From: Bacteroidales bacterium
GTDB lineage: Bacteria > Bacteroidota > Bacteroidia > Bacteroidales > F082
DNA: 64,000 nucleotides
Assembly: GCA_024681295.1 (NCBI GenBank)
Contig: JAILBC010000087.1
Span: 1-64,000, forward strand
Direction of reading: 5' to 3'
Both the position numbers and the translations under genes were made by a program. The notes below the pieces were generated by a model. The model worked only from the letters and a program-made list of their open reading frames with translations. It had not been told where the DNA came from and searched no databases. Below, piece after piece: positions 33,611 to 44,500 of the stretch; within the stretch, counting starts at the first letter, position 1; each line of letters begins with the position of its first letter.

Positions 33611-34882
33611 CTATTGATTGTTTTCTAGTCCTTTTAAAAGTGTTTCATATAATTCACGTACAATTATCCTTTTAGCAAATTCACATTTTGAACTAATCTG
33701 ATCTTCTGTTAATTCAACACGTTCCATTGAACAAATACCAGCACAATGCCAATATGCATAACAATAAAAACACTCTTCCCGCTTATTATATGTATGAGAC
33801 AAATACTTTTTTTCTGCAGCTTCATCAAAGACAACAGATTGGTTCACTTGACCATAATAAAAAACTGGGAATGCTCTTTCTTGTTCAGACGAAACCCTAT
33901 GACATGCAACGATTGCACCCGTGGGCGTAATACATAATTCTCCTCTACAAAAGCATCCCTTAATTTGATGTATGGATTTTGAAATCGAATTATACACAGA
34001 GATGCCCAACCGCCTTCCTACCTCCTTGGCCTTATAAAAGTATTCAATATACTCGTTGTAGAAGGCATAGCCATCTTCATTGGAATCTGTTACTTGCTCC
34101 AAATGAAGCCTCTTTAAATTTAGGTAGTGTTTAGCCACATACTCAACCATCTCTGGCATCCGTTTCACATTCAACCTTGTTATTGTTGAACGAATAGTAT
34201 AAGGGATGTTGTATTGAATTAGCTTTTTTATATTTGCGTCTACAATATCAAAAGAGGAAGCTTTTCCTCCTTGGTAAGGGCGTAAAGTGTTTTGAACATC
34301 TTCCAGTATTTCGAACGAAACACCAATATGAAGGTTGTGCTCCTTAACATATTGAAACTTGTCTTCGGTGAATAAGGTTGCATTAGTTGTAACCCCAATA
34401 TTCAATCGGTCATCTTGTTTTTTGTTTTTTTCCAAATACTCAACAGCCCACTGAATCAAACTCCACGAGACAAAAGGCTCCCCTCCACCAATAAAGGATA
34501 TGTTCTTTTTCTTTTCAGCACCATTTAAAACAAAATCAAGAGTGGTTTTTAAAACACCGATAGGCATATTCATTTGAGAATGTGCTTCTCGTGCATAACA
34601 ATATGTACACCCTAAATTACATATTTGTGTTGGTATTATTACTGCATTTGCTCCTTTTTTTATCTGTTGCTGTTCCGGCGGACTAACTTCAATGGCTTCA
34701 AGTTGTTTAATATGATTCCAAACTTGAGTGTTCTTGTCCGACTCATCACTTTTATTACTTATATAACGGTTGATGATTGCCACAGAAGCATCATCTGCAA
34801 AAAACAAAGCACGACGTAATGGAGAATAGACCATGTTCTTATTCTCATATTTAATAACATATAAATCGTCTTGCAACCTCAT
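33611..34882 (-). CDS. Radical SAM/SPASM peptide maturase (RiPP cluster 1)
   Basis: The 423-residue protein has an N-terminal region of about 80 residues that may be a peptide-recognition domain, the cluster motif CNLGCTYC near 88-95, FIGGGEPFVSW near 129 and a SPASM domain (CFCRGELCITPTGAIVACHR; ECFYCYAYWHCAGIC). It lies directly downstream of the M42 peptidase (12 bases) and upstream of the small Cys-rich genes. A second SPASM enzyme lies on the far side of those genes, so each may modify a different peptide or residue. Confidence 0.88.
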   Translation of the reverse strand: MRLQDDLYVIKYENKNMVYSPLRRALFFADDASVAIINRYISNKSDESDKNTQVWNHIKQLEAIEVSPPEQQQIKKGANAVIIPTQICNLGCTYCYAREAHSQMNMPIGVLKTTLDFVLNGAEKKKNISFIGGGEPFVSWSLIQWAVEYLEKNKKQDDRLNIGVTTNATLFTEDKFQYVKEHNLHIGVSFEILEDVQNTLRPYQGGKASSFDIVDANIKKLIQYNIPYTIRSTITRLNVKRMPEMVEYVAKHYLNLKRLHLEQVTDSNEDGYAFYNEYIEYFYKAKEVGRRLGISVYNSISKSIHQIKGCFCRGELCITPTGAIVACHRVSSEQERAFPVFYYGQVNQSVVFDEAAEKKYLSHTYNKREECFYCYAYWHCAGICSMERVELTEDQISSKCEFAKRIIVRELYETLLKGLENNQ

Positions 34883-34894
34883 CTTATGTTAATA

Positions 34895-35932
34895 TTATTC
34901 GTTATTACAACAAAACTCAAATAGAATATCAACAACAGACTTCATATCATTAAACGTTGCAGTTTCTATTGGTGTATGCATATATCTACACGGAATACTA
35001 ATCAGCCCTGAACTACAACCTCCTCGCAACAATTGTATCTCTGCAATATCGGTCCCCGAATGACCAGGAAGAGATTCCGTTTGATACGGGTAACCATACT
35101 TATTTGCGATATCTCTTAAGCTTCTTTGCAATGCGAATGTAAAGTTTGAGCCAAATGGAATCACTGCACCACGGTTTAATCTAATATCTCCATATTTATT
35201 CTTGTTTATGGAAGGATAATCGGTAGCATGTGTTACATCTATCGCAATACACATATCAGGATTGATGTTGAATCCTGCTATTTTGGCACCACGTAATCCA
35301 AGTTCTTCTTGGCAAGAGAGCACAAAATAAATGCTTTTATAGTTAATGCTTACATCTTTAAGCTTTTCGTATAATGTAAACAATGAGGCAACGCCAACTC
35401 TATTATCAATACTCTTAGAAGTAAAAAAAACATCATTGAGTTCGGCATAATTTGGAGAAAAGGAAATCGGGTCGCCCACTGAAACCAATCCTCTAACATC
35501 CTCTTTATCAATCGCCCCAACGTCTATCCACAAATCCGAAACATCAATACTTTTGTCGTTACTATTTTTCGTGTTATTAATCATATGAATAGGCTTTGCA
35601 CCAATTACGCCATTAATAAAATGACCATTATGGGCAATCACCACTTTTTGGCCTCGTAATATGGATGTGTCAACACCGCCGATTGTAGAGAAATAAATAT
35701 ATCCGTTGTCATCAATATATTTGACAGAAAGGCCAATTTCATCATAATGTGCAACTAACATTAGGGTCTTTTCCCCTGGGCCTTTTTTTTGAAAAATAAT
35801 ATTCCCTATAACATCTTGTTCATAGGGAACGTTATGGTTCTTGAGATAATCTAACATGACATCATTCTGGTTTTGATTTTCATAACCAGAAACATAGGAT
35901 GAACAACATAGATTTTTGATTAAAGCCTTCAT
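34895..35932 (-). CDS. M42-family metallo-aminopeptidase
   Basis: The 345-residue protein has M42 (glutamyl aminopeptidase/deblocking aminopeptidase) features: LMLVAHYDEIGLSV (metal His), VDTSILRG, RVGVASLFTL, SCQEELGLRGA (catalytic Glu pair), AIDVTHATD and the C-terminal CRYMHTPIE with a metal His. M42 enzymes remove N-terminal residues from peptides in large tetrahedral assemblies. As the first gene of RiPP cluster 1 it may trim the leader or degrade failed product; that is inference. Confidence 0.88.
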   Translation of the reverse strand: MKALIKNLCCSSYVSGYENQNQNDVMLDYLKNHNVPYEQDVIGNIIFQKKGPGEKTLMLVAHYDEIGLSVKYIDDNGYIYFSTIGGVDTSILRGQKVVIAHNGHFINGVIGAKPIHMINNTKNSNDKSIDVSDLWIDVGAIDKEDVRGLVSVGDPISFSPNYAELNDVFFTSKSIDNRVGVASLFTLYEKLKDVSINYKSIYFVLSCQEELGLRGAKIAGFNINPDMCIAIDVTHATDYPSINKNKYGDIRLNRGAVIPFGSNFTFALQRSLRDIANKYGYPYQTESLPGHSGTDIAEIQLLRGGCSSGLISIPCRYMHTPIETATFNDMKSVVDILFEFCCNNE

Positions 35933-36008
35933 ATAAAATTAAAATAGTGATAAAGAAAAAAAATGATTACATGTCGTCACACGTACGGTTTTTAGTTACA
36001 TTAGGTTG

Positions 36009-36016
36009 CAAAAATA
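36009..36016 (-). promoter_or_regulatory. RiPP cluster 1 promoter -7 box
   Basis: TATTTTTG on the minus strand gives a leader of about 70 bases to the M42 peptidase. The stretch from here to 36321 is AT-rich; I see only short frames in it and no gene I can support. Confidence 0.55.
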
Positions 36017-36321
36017 AATCATTATTTCCAAATTTTCAATATTTAATGCAATGATTTCTAGACAAATCAACCACATAATCACAATTTATTGATATTGGGG
36101 CAAATTTAAGATATAATCTAAACCACTTCTTTTCTGAAACTTTTTCTCATCTTGTTGAAACTTAAAGATTTAGAACCATGTTTGCTCATTGTATTGCATG
36201 TCTACTTGAACATTTCAGGGCGTTCCAAGTGTTTCTTTGCAACAACGTCCGCCAGTAATTACCCATAATAACACGCCTAGTTATATCACATCAGGCTCAT
36301 CGGTTTTAATAGTTATGGTTT

Positions 36322-36873
36322 TTAAAAATTCATTTGTTTCAAATAGCCCAGCATGTTTTGCGCATCAACGTTACCAAGTTTTGCCGCCTTCTCATACCAG
36401 TAAGCAGCCGTTTCATAGTTTTTAGCCACGCCTCTGCCCAAATAATAGCAATCGCCGAGTAAGACTTGCGCCCAGTCGTCATCCTGAAGCGCGGCTTTTT
36501 CAAGCCAACAGGCTGCTTTTTTATAGTTTTTGTGGACGACATGCCCAAAATAGTATGTGCTGCCAAGCAGATATTGCGAGCTTTTGTTCCCTTTCTCACC
36601 GGCCAACTTCCACCATCTCATGGCCCTGCGATAGTTTTCTTCACACCTGAAGCCCCTGGCATAAAACATGCCGACAAGATAAATAAAACTAGCGTCGCCC
36701 ATTTCCGCCTCTTGTTTATAATTACAACGATCTGGGTCTATAGGTAGGAGTATTTGATGTTGAATGAAATAGTATTTTAACCATGCCTTATACTCTTCAT
36801 TGTCATCAAAACGAAAATGGTATTTCTTATGACGGTTGGCAAATACGTCTGGAAGGTTGATGGGCGCTTTCAT
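36322..36873 (-). CDS. Sel1-repeat protein, short
   Basis: The 183-residue protein has about three Sel1 repeats (ALQDDDWAQVLLGDCYYLGR; AAKLGNVDAQNMLGYL) after a non-repeat N-terminal third. It lies 32 bases downstream of the lipoprotein gene and has no promoter box of its own, so it is probably expressed from P2. Like the 508-residue Sel1 protein it lacks a signal peptide. Confidence 0.8.
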   Translation of the reverse strand: MKAPINLPDVFANRHKKYHFRFDDNEEYKAWLKYYFIQHQILLPIDPDRCNYKQEAEMGDASFIYLVGMFYARGFRCEENYRRAMRWWKLAGEKGNKSSQYLLGSTYYFGHVVHKNYKKAACWLEKAALQDDDWAQVLLGDCYYLGRGVAKNYETAAYWYEKAAKLGNVDAQNMLGYLKQMNF

Positions 36874-36905
36874 GGTAGCCGGTTTTTGTGGTTTGACAAT
36901 AAGTT

Positions 36906-38042
36906 TTAATCAGGGCTTAATTTCCACGGCTCCTGCTCGGCATTCCACCATGATTGTATATCCTCCCAAGACCGTTTCTTAAACACGCAAGGCCTGATTT
37001 CTTCTTCCGTATCAATAGGCGGACACATATTCCCCACAAGAATGGAGTCCCAGTTGGCCCTATAGCCTGATAGGAGAAAATACGTGTCCTCCGAACCGGT
37101 ATATTCACAAATAAATGAAAAGTCAACGCAGTCAGGGGTTGGACCATAGTCGGTACCATACCCAACAAAAGTGGGTTCACTGCCAAGTTCCGGGAAACGA
37201 TACCCTCCTTTATACCAATAAACCGGCTGAAAAACCAAAACCCTTAAAGAAACTCCAAATTCATCAGAATGAACCATCTCCAGCTTCAGCACACTCGATG
37301 AACGCTCAGAGACATAACTACCCCAGGGATGTGATGTCCCATCGTCGTACATGAACTCGAAGTCCTTATTGTCCTTGTTGGTGTGTCGTTTTACTATGTT
37401 TTCAAGTAATTCTTTTTCAGGCACAAACCTTTCACCATTCCATATGTACTTGGAACAGCTATCGCCTTGATTGATATAAACCGTTAAATCCTCTTTGTTA
37501 TAATAAAACATTTCGTGTCTCTGGTCCTCGGCTCCCGACGGAATCTCTACACAAATGGTTTCTTCATATTCAAAGCCATCAAAGACAAATGTGGGGCACA
37601 AAAACCCATCTATCAACCTATAGGCTTTCAGGCACCATTCACTCCCATTACCCGTGTAGCCTCCATATCCATAGACCAGATATATGGTTGAGTTTTTATC
37701 TCTAACATGATAAATAGCTTCTGGTGTCAAACAAAGGTAGCAGTCCTCCACCGCCCCCATCTCCTCAACCCAATGGGTATTTCCATCGGCGGTATATCGG
37801 ATGATCATGTGTGGAGTCTCGCACCTGTGCGACCGAGAAAGCCCATAGCAACAAATCACGCCGTCGTCAGAGCACACGATCGTGTCGCACCCATACTCTT
37901 GTAACAGCTGTGGTATGTCGGAGGTTTCCTCATTGTGATGTTTTGCGTTTTTGTTGTGGCAGCCACACAGCACAACGGCAAACAATGCCAATAATGTAAT
38001 TACTGTTGTCTTTTTTACCTTTTTTGCTAAGTTCGTTTTCAT
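36906..38042 (-). CDS. Lipoprotein of unknown function under promoter P2
   Basis: The 378-residue protein has a lipoprotein signal ending LFAVVLCGCHNKN and a mature part of beta-rich stretches (YLVYGYGGYTGNGSEW, TFVGYGTDYGPTPDCVDFSF) with several Cys. I recognise no family. It is driven by the shared direct-repeat promoter at 38083-38132 and followed by a small Sel1 protein, so it belongs with the kinase and BrxL/PBP operons. Confidence 0.72.
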   Translation of the reverse strand: MKTNLAKKVKKTTVITLLALFAVVLCGCHNKNAKHHNEETSDIPQLLQEYGCDTIVCSDDGVICCYGLSRSHRCETPHMIIRYTADGNTHWVEEMGAVEDCYLCLTPEAIYHVRDKNSTIYLVYGYGGYTGNGSEWCLKAYRLIDGFLCPTFVFDGFEYEETICVEIPSGAEDQRHEMFYYNKEDLTVYINQGDSCSKYIWNGERFVPEKELLENIVKRHTNKDNKDFEFMYDDGTSHPWGSYVSERSSSVLKLEMVHSDEFGVSLRVLVFQPVYWYKGGYRFPELGSEPTFVGYGTDYGPTPDCVDFSFICEYTGSEDTYFLLSGYRANWDSILVGNMCPPIDTEEEIRPCVFKKRSWEDIQSWWNAEQEPWKLSPD

Positions 38043-38082
38043 AGTCTTGTGAGTTTAAATGGTTTGACGATCAATTACAGCA

Positions 38083-38132
38083 CAAAGGTAAATTGGCTAT
38101 GGACAATGAATCAAGAGGAATGATTAGAGGAA
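38083..38132 (-). promoter_or_regulatory. P2: shared direct-repeat promoter of the lipoprotein
   Basis: On the minus strand: TTCCTCT (38132-38126), five bases, TTCCTCT (38120-38114), 23 bases, TACCTTTG (38090-38083). The leader to the ATG at 38042 is about 35 bases. The two repeats fall inside the last codons (S-S-N-H-S-S) and next to the stop of the upstream 203-residue gene. Confidence 0.75.
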
Positions 38133-38722
38133 AAATGGCCAACTAGCAACTTCCGCAATTGTTCCAAATCCTCTTGATACCCATCAAAAGAATCACGTGA
38201 TTCATACACCTTTTTGAAATCTTCCAACGCTTTTTTTACTTCATCTTTTTGACACACTGTAATATAGGCGTTAGAATCATCCAGATTTTTTTTAGGGGAG
38301 AGGCATTCATTTAACAATTCGGCAACAGCTTCCTCATAAGTCATAAAAACAGCCTTGATAATACGCCCCACCTTATCTCCATCAGAATCAGCAATGATTT
38401 CAAATACCGGGAAATATAAGTCTTCTCGATTGTTCTCATGTTTTCCACGTTTTATGGAGCAGCGGTCCTTCCACTGATCAAATTTTTCATATTGATGGCC
38501 GTGCGTGTGAATCAAAATATAGAGATGGTCGTTTTGACTTTCATTAAACAATTGATTCAACCTGTTATCGTCAATGCTATCATACACAAGGTATATGCCT
38601 GGCACACATTGTAAGACGGGATTGTTCTCGTTAGGATAGGGATTCCATTTCACTCTATCCCTAATTTCTTCAGAAATATTACGCCAGCTGCTGATGTTGG
38701 TTAAAACAAACACTTTATCCAT
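38111..38722 (-). CDS. 203-residue protein of unknown function downstream of the kinases
   Basis: The protein starts MDKVFVLTNISSWRNISEE and overlaps the end of the 953-residue kinase-like gene by eight bases, so it is translated with it. It has an alpha/beta look (LYILIHTHGHQYEKFDQWKD near 78-97; a Glu/Lys-rich helical C-terminus) and no signal peptide. I do not recognise it. Its last codons double as the operator repeats of promoter P2. Confidence 0.68.
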   Translation of the reverse strand: MDKVFVLTNISSWRNISEEIRDRVKWNPYPNENNPVLQCVPGIYLVYDSIDDNRLNQLFNESQNDHLYILIHTHGHQYEKFDQWKDRCSIKRGKHENNREDLYFPVFEIIADSDGDKVGRIIKAVFMTYEEAVAELLNECLSPKKNLDDSNAYITVCQKDEVKKALEDFKKVYESRDSFDGYQEDLEQLRKLLVGHFSSNHSS

Positions 38723-41576
38723 TTTTTCTTCTTGATTGATTTAACATGTTATTGATTAATAATTTATTTCTATTGTCGGTAAAAGCATAGAGGACGGATG
38801 ACAAGTTAGCAAAGCACACCGATGGCGGTAGCGTAAGGGAGTGTGATCCACGGCCGCTGGTTACAACAACCCGTTTAGCGGCTTTTGCCCAATCGTCAAG
38901 CTTTTTTGAGATTGCTGCTACATCTTTGTACATCCGCTCTAGAATACCATAATGGATCAGAACAAAAGCATTGGATAAATTATCTTCGATGAACTGCTCT
39001 ATGATTTCGACGGACGCTGCGTCAAAGGTGTTGGGGTCAAGAGGTGTTGGGGGAATAAGAACATTTGTGGATTTGAACAACTCGGAACATGGAATCGGGC
39101 CTTCCATATCATTGGAGGAACCTTCGTAGTTCTCATTGGAAAACCTCTGGATGCGCTCATCAAGAGCGATAACCTTGTTATGATACGCTTCAAAGATCTC
39201 ATATTTAACCGAATCCACTTTTCTAATATTTTCTACATAATCGCTGGTTGGTTCGACTTCACCAACAGCGTATTTATTGAACAAAGGCAATTTGGTACAA
39301 GTACGGCTGGAAAGATTCTCTATCCATGACTCAGAACTATTATCTCCACTCGCTTGTTTCCATTGTTTGGCATGGGTCTTTTTGTTCGCATGATTCAAGA
39401 ACACAACTTGATTGCTAACAAAAGCGCCCTGACTTTTGAAGGGATCGAAAGCAGTGCGTATTTTCAAACCAGGATGCTTCAAATCGACCAGTATCTTTTC
39501 TTTGAAATATTTATTCCACGCAAAAGCCTTTAATTGTTCAAGCATTCCACAATGATTATTACTTTTTATCGCGTTGATTATTTCCTTAACTTCATCTTGC
39601 GTTAGAGCCATTTTTCGTGTTGTCATCAATGTCTTGCTGTCGCTTTCGTCGGACAAAAACTCTTTGGTTCTTTCAGAAACACTGTCAAGATAAAAAAGGA
39701 AGGGTTGAGCAAATGATTTGCCTTCGCACACGGCATTGGCAAATTCCTCTTCGCCAACAAATAAAGCCCCTTCTCTGGCCATCATATCCTTTAAAGATTT
39801 TTCCACATCAAACGCACCTACAAAAAGGAATTCCTTGGGCTTTTGAAGAAAAAAGCGATAACCTAAGGCTCCATTTTTGTTGATGGCTTTGAGAAGTATA
39901 AGGTTGTGGTACTGATTCTCTAATCCATGATCATTCACGTCAAAGTGGTATTCGTAAGCATCCACTTTTGCAATATCGACTTGACGAAGAAATGCAGCCG
40001 AAGCTCCCATTTCAAGTAATCCAAGACTATGATTTCTAAGAGTGTTTTCTTTGTCGAGAACAGAAGTGTTGATACGTTGGTTTTGTTTTCTGACCAAATC
40101 ATCAAAGTCAACTTCAGCTATGCCGTTATCAATTTCTACACAGTAATATTCCGAATAGCCTTCAACATCAGAAAACTCTATGGTAAAAGTGACAACATCT
40201 TGAACATCGTTGCTCGCATGTTTCGCCGTGTTGCGGATTATGTTTTCAATGATGTTGTAAAACGCCTGGCATCCCAACACATCGCTTGGAAATGCTACCG
40301 CAATATCGTTTTCGTCAGTAATGCCAATGCCATCATGTTTCAAACAGAATTTATATTTAAAATCCGGAACACCTGAGATATAGTTCAATAGGATTCTCTC
40401 TCGGTCCAACTCCTTGAAAACATCACCGTAAACACTTCTAGTAGCAAGGACGTTGGAAATGCCAAAAGTAACCTCACTGAGATAGTCCATGCGATCCTTC
40501 AAATACTGAAATAAATATGGTAGTTGGAGGTTCTTGTTATCTTGATAAACAGTAGGATTTGACACATATTTTGTAAGAGTCCCTTTTATTTCTGCGTCGC
40601 TTAATTTAGTATAAACATTATCATTGGCTAAATTGCTAATCACATGCGCCCCATAATTATGTGCTAGGTTACGAGCCATTACCTGGGCGACGGATGTCCT
40701 GACGGCATTTTGACGTTTCTGATATTCCTTAATACATACAATGATATTCAATGAAGCGCTATCAATAAAAGCCTTGAATTGCTGCAAAAATGCTTTTATG
40801 CAGGCTTTATCAACCTTACTTCCGTCAATGCCAACATTAGCATATAGAACATATTGTTCATTCTCACCAAACAACTGATGGTTTCCACTTTCACCACGAA
40901 TGAAAAAAGCATTGGTCATGTTTGGATCCCCGTTGTTGCTTTTAGCTTCAAAACTATCCAACCATTGTTCCATCATTCCTCGTAATTCCAAATCATCTTT
41001 CCCGTCGAGCTGATCCCAAAAGAAATGACTGCTGAAGAATTTTCCAAATTGATATGTGTTTTTGTTGTTTTCTCGATTTGACAATATTGTTGAATATACA
41101 AGAGGATTATAAACAGCGCAATCAGCATCGTTACAGTATTCGATAAAATTACTTCCAGAAAAACCAATATTACCGAAAAACTTCACCAATGTGTCACTGT
41201 CGAATATGGCATTGCTTTTCCCCATATATTCCCTTGTGTCGGCCAAAAGGCCTTGAACAAAATCCAGATAAAGCTCAACAAACCCTACATCATGCTCATC
41301 GGCATAATTAAAGATGTGGATGTACTTGATAAAACTGAAATCAGAATTCAAAAGCACCTCCCTGTTGTTATAGAATGCATTCCAAAAGGCTTCGTTTATC
41401 GCCTTAGGATTCATCACCTCCAACTCTTCGTAGAAATCAGAGGATATGCTGCAAAAGACGATATTAAATGCATAGGCAATAATATCAGCGTTTTTAGGAG
41501 ATTCCAAATTGTCGTTGAGCTGTTTATCCATCAACGACTCATACTCCTGATTCAGGTTCTTACCTCTCTCTTCCAT
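38715..41576 (-). CDS. Large soluble histidine-kinase-like protein
   Basis: The 953-residue protein has a histidine-kinase core in its middle: an H-box-like segment MARNLAHNYGAHV (about 299-311), N-box IIENIIRNTAKHAS (about 443-456), G1 box VEIDNGI (about 479-485) and HSLGLLEM (about 513-520). The N-terminal 290 residues and the C-terminal 330 residues match no family I know; the C-terminal part has repeated short strands (VLIHYGILERM, RVVVTSGRGSHSLTLPP). There are no membrane segments. The whole protein is paralogous to the C-terminal 990 residues of the upstream LRR fusion, which it overlaps by 17 bases. Partner regulator: probably the tandem-receiver protein at 46852. Confidence 0.8.
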   Translation of the reverse strand: MEERGKNLNQEYESLMDKQLNDNLESPKNADIIAYAFNIVFCSISSDFYEELEVMNPKAINEAFWNAFYNNREVLLNSDFSFIKYIHIFNYADEHDVGFVELYLDFVQGLLADTREYMGKSNAIFDSDTLVKFFGNIGFSGSNFIEYCNDADCAVYNPLVYSTILSNRENNKNTYQFGKFFSSHFFWDQLDGKDDLELRGMMEQWLDSFEAKSNNGDPNMTNAFFIRGESGNHQLFGENEQYVLYANVGIDGSKVDKACIKAFLQQFKAFIDSASLNIIVCIKEYQKRQNAVRTSVAQVMARNLAHNYGAHVISNLANDNVYTKLSDAEIKGTLTKYVSNPTVYQDNKNLQLPYLFQYLKDRMDYLSEVTFGISNVLATRSVYGDVFKELDRERILLNYISGVPDFKYKFCLKHDGIGITDENDIAVAFPSDVLGCQAFYNIIENIIRNTAKHASNDVQDVVTFTIEFSDVEGYSEYYCVEIDNGIAEVDFDDLVRKQNQRINTSVLDKENTLRNHSLGLLEMGASAAFLRQVDIAKVDAYEYHFDVNDHGLENQYHNLILLKAINKNGALGYRFFLQKPKEFLFVGAFDVEKSLKDMMAREGALFVGEEEFANAVCEGKSFAQPFLFYLDSVSERTKEFLSDESDSKTLMTTRKMALTQDEVKEIINAIKSNNHCGMLEQLKAFAWNKYFKEKILVDLKHPGLKIRTAFDPFKSQGAFVSNQVVFLNHANKKTHAKQWKQASGDNSSESWIENLSSRTCTKLPLFNKYAVGEVEPTSDYVENIRKVDSVKYEIFEAYHNKVIALDERIQRFSNENYEGSSNDMEGPIPCSELFKSTNVLIPPTPLDPNTFDAASVEIIEQFIEDNLSNAFVLIHYGILERMYKDVAAISKKLDDWAKAAKRVVVTSGRGSHSLTLPPSVCFANLSSVLYAFTDNRNKLLINNMLNQSRRKNG

Positions 41577-44500
41577 TTTTCCTCCTCGCTTGGTTCAATA
41601 AATTATTAATAATGAATTTGTTTCGGTTTTCAGTAAAAGCATAAAGGACCGACGAAAGATCAGCAAAACACACTGTTGGAGGGAGCGTGAGGGAGTGAGA
41701 ACCCCGACCACTGGTTACCACAATACGTGTTGCCATCCCCGCCCATTCGTTTAATTTATTTGTGATTTTCACTTCACTCTTATACATTCGTTCCACGACT
41801 CCATAATGAATTAACATAAACGCGTTGACCAAATTCTTCTTGATGAATTGTTCAATTTCTTCGATCATTTTTTCATCAAAAGTATTTGGGTCAAGAGGCG
41901 TATCCGGAATAAGAACATTTGTTGATTTAAACAAATCAGCACAAAGTATTGGTTCGTCTTTATCGACGGAAGACCCTTCGTGGTTTTCCAAGGAAAAGCG
42001 CTGGATTCGTTCATCAAGAACAACGACTTTGTTGTGATATGCCTCAAAAATTTCGTATTTTACCGAATCTACTTGTCTGATGTTCTCTATATAATCACTA
42101 ATAAGATCGACATCTCCGATAGAGTATTTGCTGAACAGAGGGAGCTTCGTGCTGGTGCGACTCGAGAGGTTTTCTATCCAAGCCTCAAAACTATTAGTTT
42201 CTGTTGATTGTTTCCATTGCTTGAAATGAGTACTTTTATTGGCGTGGTTTAAGAACACGACTTGATTGCTGACAAATGGATTCTTTCCTTTGACCGGATC
42301 GAAAGCAGTCCGTATTTTTAAGCTAGCATTCTTTGAATTCTTCAGTCCCTTCACTATTCTTTCCTTATAATATTTTGTCCAAGCAAAAACCTTTAACTGC
42401 GCAAGTATTCCGTCGGGTGTGGGTTCTTTTATTATTTTCATGATTTTCTGAACATCCCTGGACTTAAGTTCTATCTTTCTTGCTGTCAACAAAGTTTTGC
42501 AGTTGTTATTATTGGATAACAATTCCTTTATTTTGGATGATATGTTGACGGAATAAAACAGAAATGGGTGAGCGTGTGATATGCCTTTGCTCATTGCCGT
42601 TGCAAATTCGTCTTCGCTCATGAATTTTGAGCCCTCTTTAATCAATATGTCCTTGAAAGAATCAAGCGCGTCAAACCCTCCTATAAAAAGGAATTCTTTG
42701 GGTTTTTGCAGGAACAATCGATAGCCAAGGGCTCCGTTTTTATTAAAAGCACGAAGAAGAATCAGTCTTTTATATTTGTTACACAAACCATCATCAGCTT
42801 CAAAATGGTATTCATATGAATTTATCCTTGAAATTTCTATTTGACGCAAAAAAGCTGCAGCGACCGTCATTTCCAACAGGCCCAACCCATAATCGCGCAG
42901 TTTATAGTTATCATTAAGAACAGAGTCGTTGAGGATAGTATTTTGTTTGTATACTAATTGGTCTATATCTTTTTCACGTATACCATTATCTATTTCAAGG
43001 CAATAATACTCTGGATGATCTGGTATTTCTGCAAATTCCAAAGTAAACTCAACTTTATCACTTCCATGGGCAGAATGTTTGGCTGTGTTCCGAATAATAT
43101 TTTCCAGAATATTAAATAACGCCTGGCACCCAAGCACATCAGGCAATGCCACAGACAAATCGTTTTTATCATCCATTTTTACCCCATTATATTTCAAAAT
43201 AAAGCCATAACTAAACTCAGAAATACCTGCAATATGGTTAAGCAGCACACGCTCTCGATCTAACTCTTTCATTACATCGCCAAAAAAACGTTTTGTGGTA
43301 ATTGCAACTGTGGCTTCAAAAGTAATTTCACTCAAATAATTCTGACGATTGTTCTGATATTGTATAAAATAGGGTAATTGGAGGTTTTTGTCTTGTTGAA
43401 ACACTGGAGTTTCTTTGTCTAAAGACACATAACTATGCAAGTTTTGCTTAATGTAATCATCTTTGAATCTCTCATAAGAATAATCTGAGGTATAGTTGTT
43501 GGTTACATGCGACCAGTTGTGGCTCATGTTTCGTATCATGGCTTGAGAAATAGATCCATTTTTTGCAGTTTGAAGTATTTGTTGGTTTTTTAATTTGACA
43601 ATTATATCAAATGTTACTTGTTCCAAAAAATTACGGAATTCTTGAAGGAACAATCGTATTTGTTCGTAATCACCCTTTTTTTTATCTATTCCAATGTACG
43701 CTCGAACAACATAATCACTTATTTCATTATACCCCTTCATGTTTTTCCATGGGCTTCCAATAAAATAAAATGTATTGGTTACACCATTGTCAAACTTGTC
43801 ATAACAGGTATTAAAGCTATCAATCCATTGTTTTAATCGTAGCGTGTTTTTTTGCCATGAATAATCATTGCTTATCAATTCTGCCAGCAACTCATCGTAA
43901 ATATAATCATTTCTCGTACTAGTCCGATCTGATTTAATAGCATATAATCCCTGCGAATAAACAGGCATATCGAATGTGTGACAATATTCAAACTCTCTAT
44001 AAAATATACCATTTGACTGAAACAGTTGCTCTAAAGGAGATAACATGCCATCAAGCAGCTGGTTACCCTCACCTAAATCGACTTTGTCTATTGTATCAGT
44101 AATCAACTCTTTACCATCGGCAAGTCTATGTTTTCCACTTATACTATGAATAAAATCTGCATAAAACTCTAAACTCCCAACTTGCCCAGCCTCTATTAAA
44201 TTAAACACATCAATATACTTAACAAATCTCAAGGGATACCAGGCATACTGATTCATCGCTTCAAAAAATACTTTCCTTAATGTTTTTTCAGGATTATTAA
44301 AATCTACATTACTTTTTATTTCAAATAACAAAGAGTCAAAAAAGGCATAAATATTTATCTTTTCTGCTGCTACCATCGGCCCCGAAATCATAAGTCTATC
44401 AAGTTCGATTTTATTAGACTTTAAAAACTGTTCCATCGTGGTTTCATCCCAAGTATCCGCTGCTTCTTTTTCCACAATACCCGTCTTATCCTTTTTCTGC

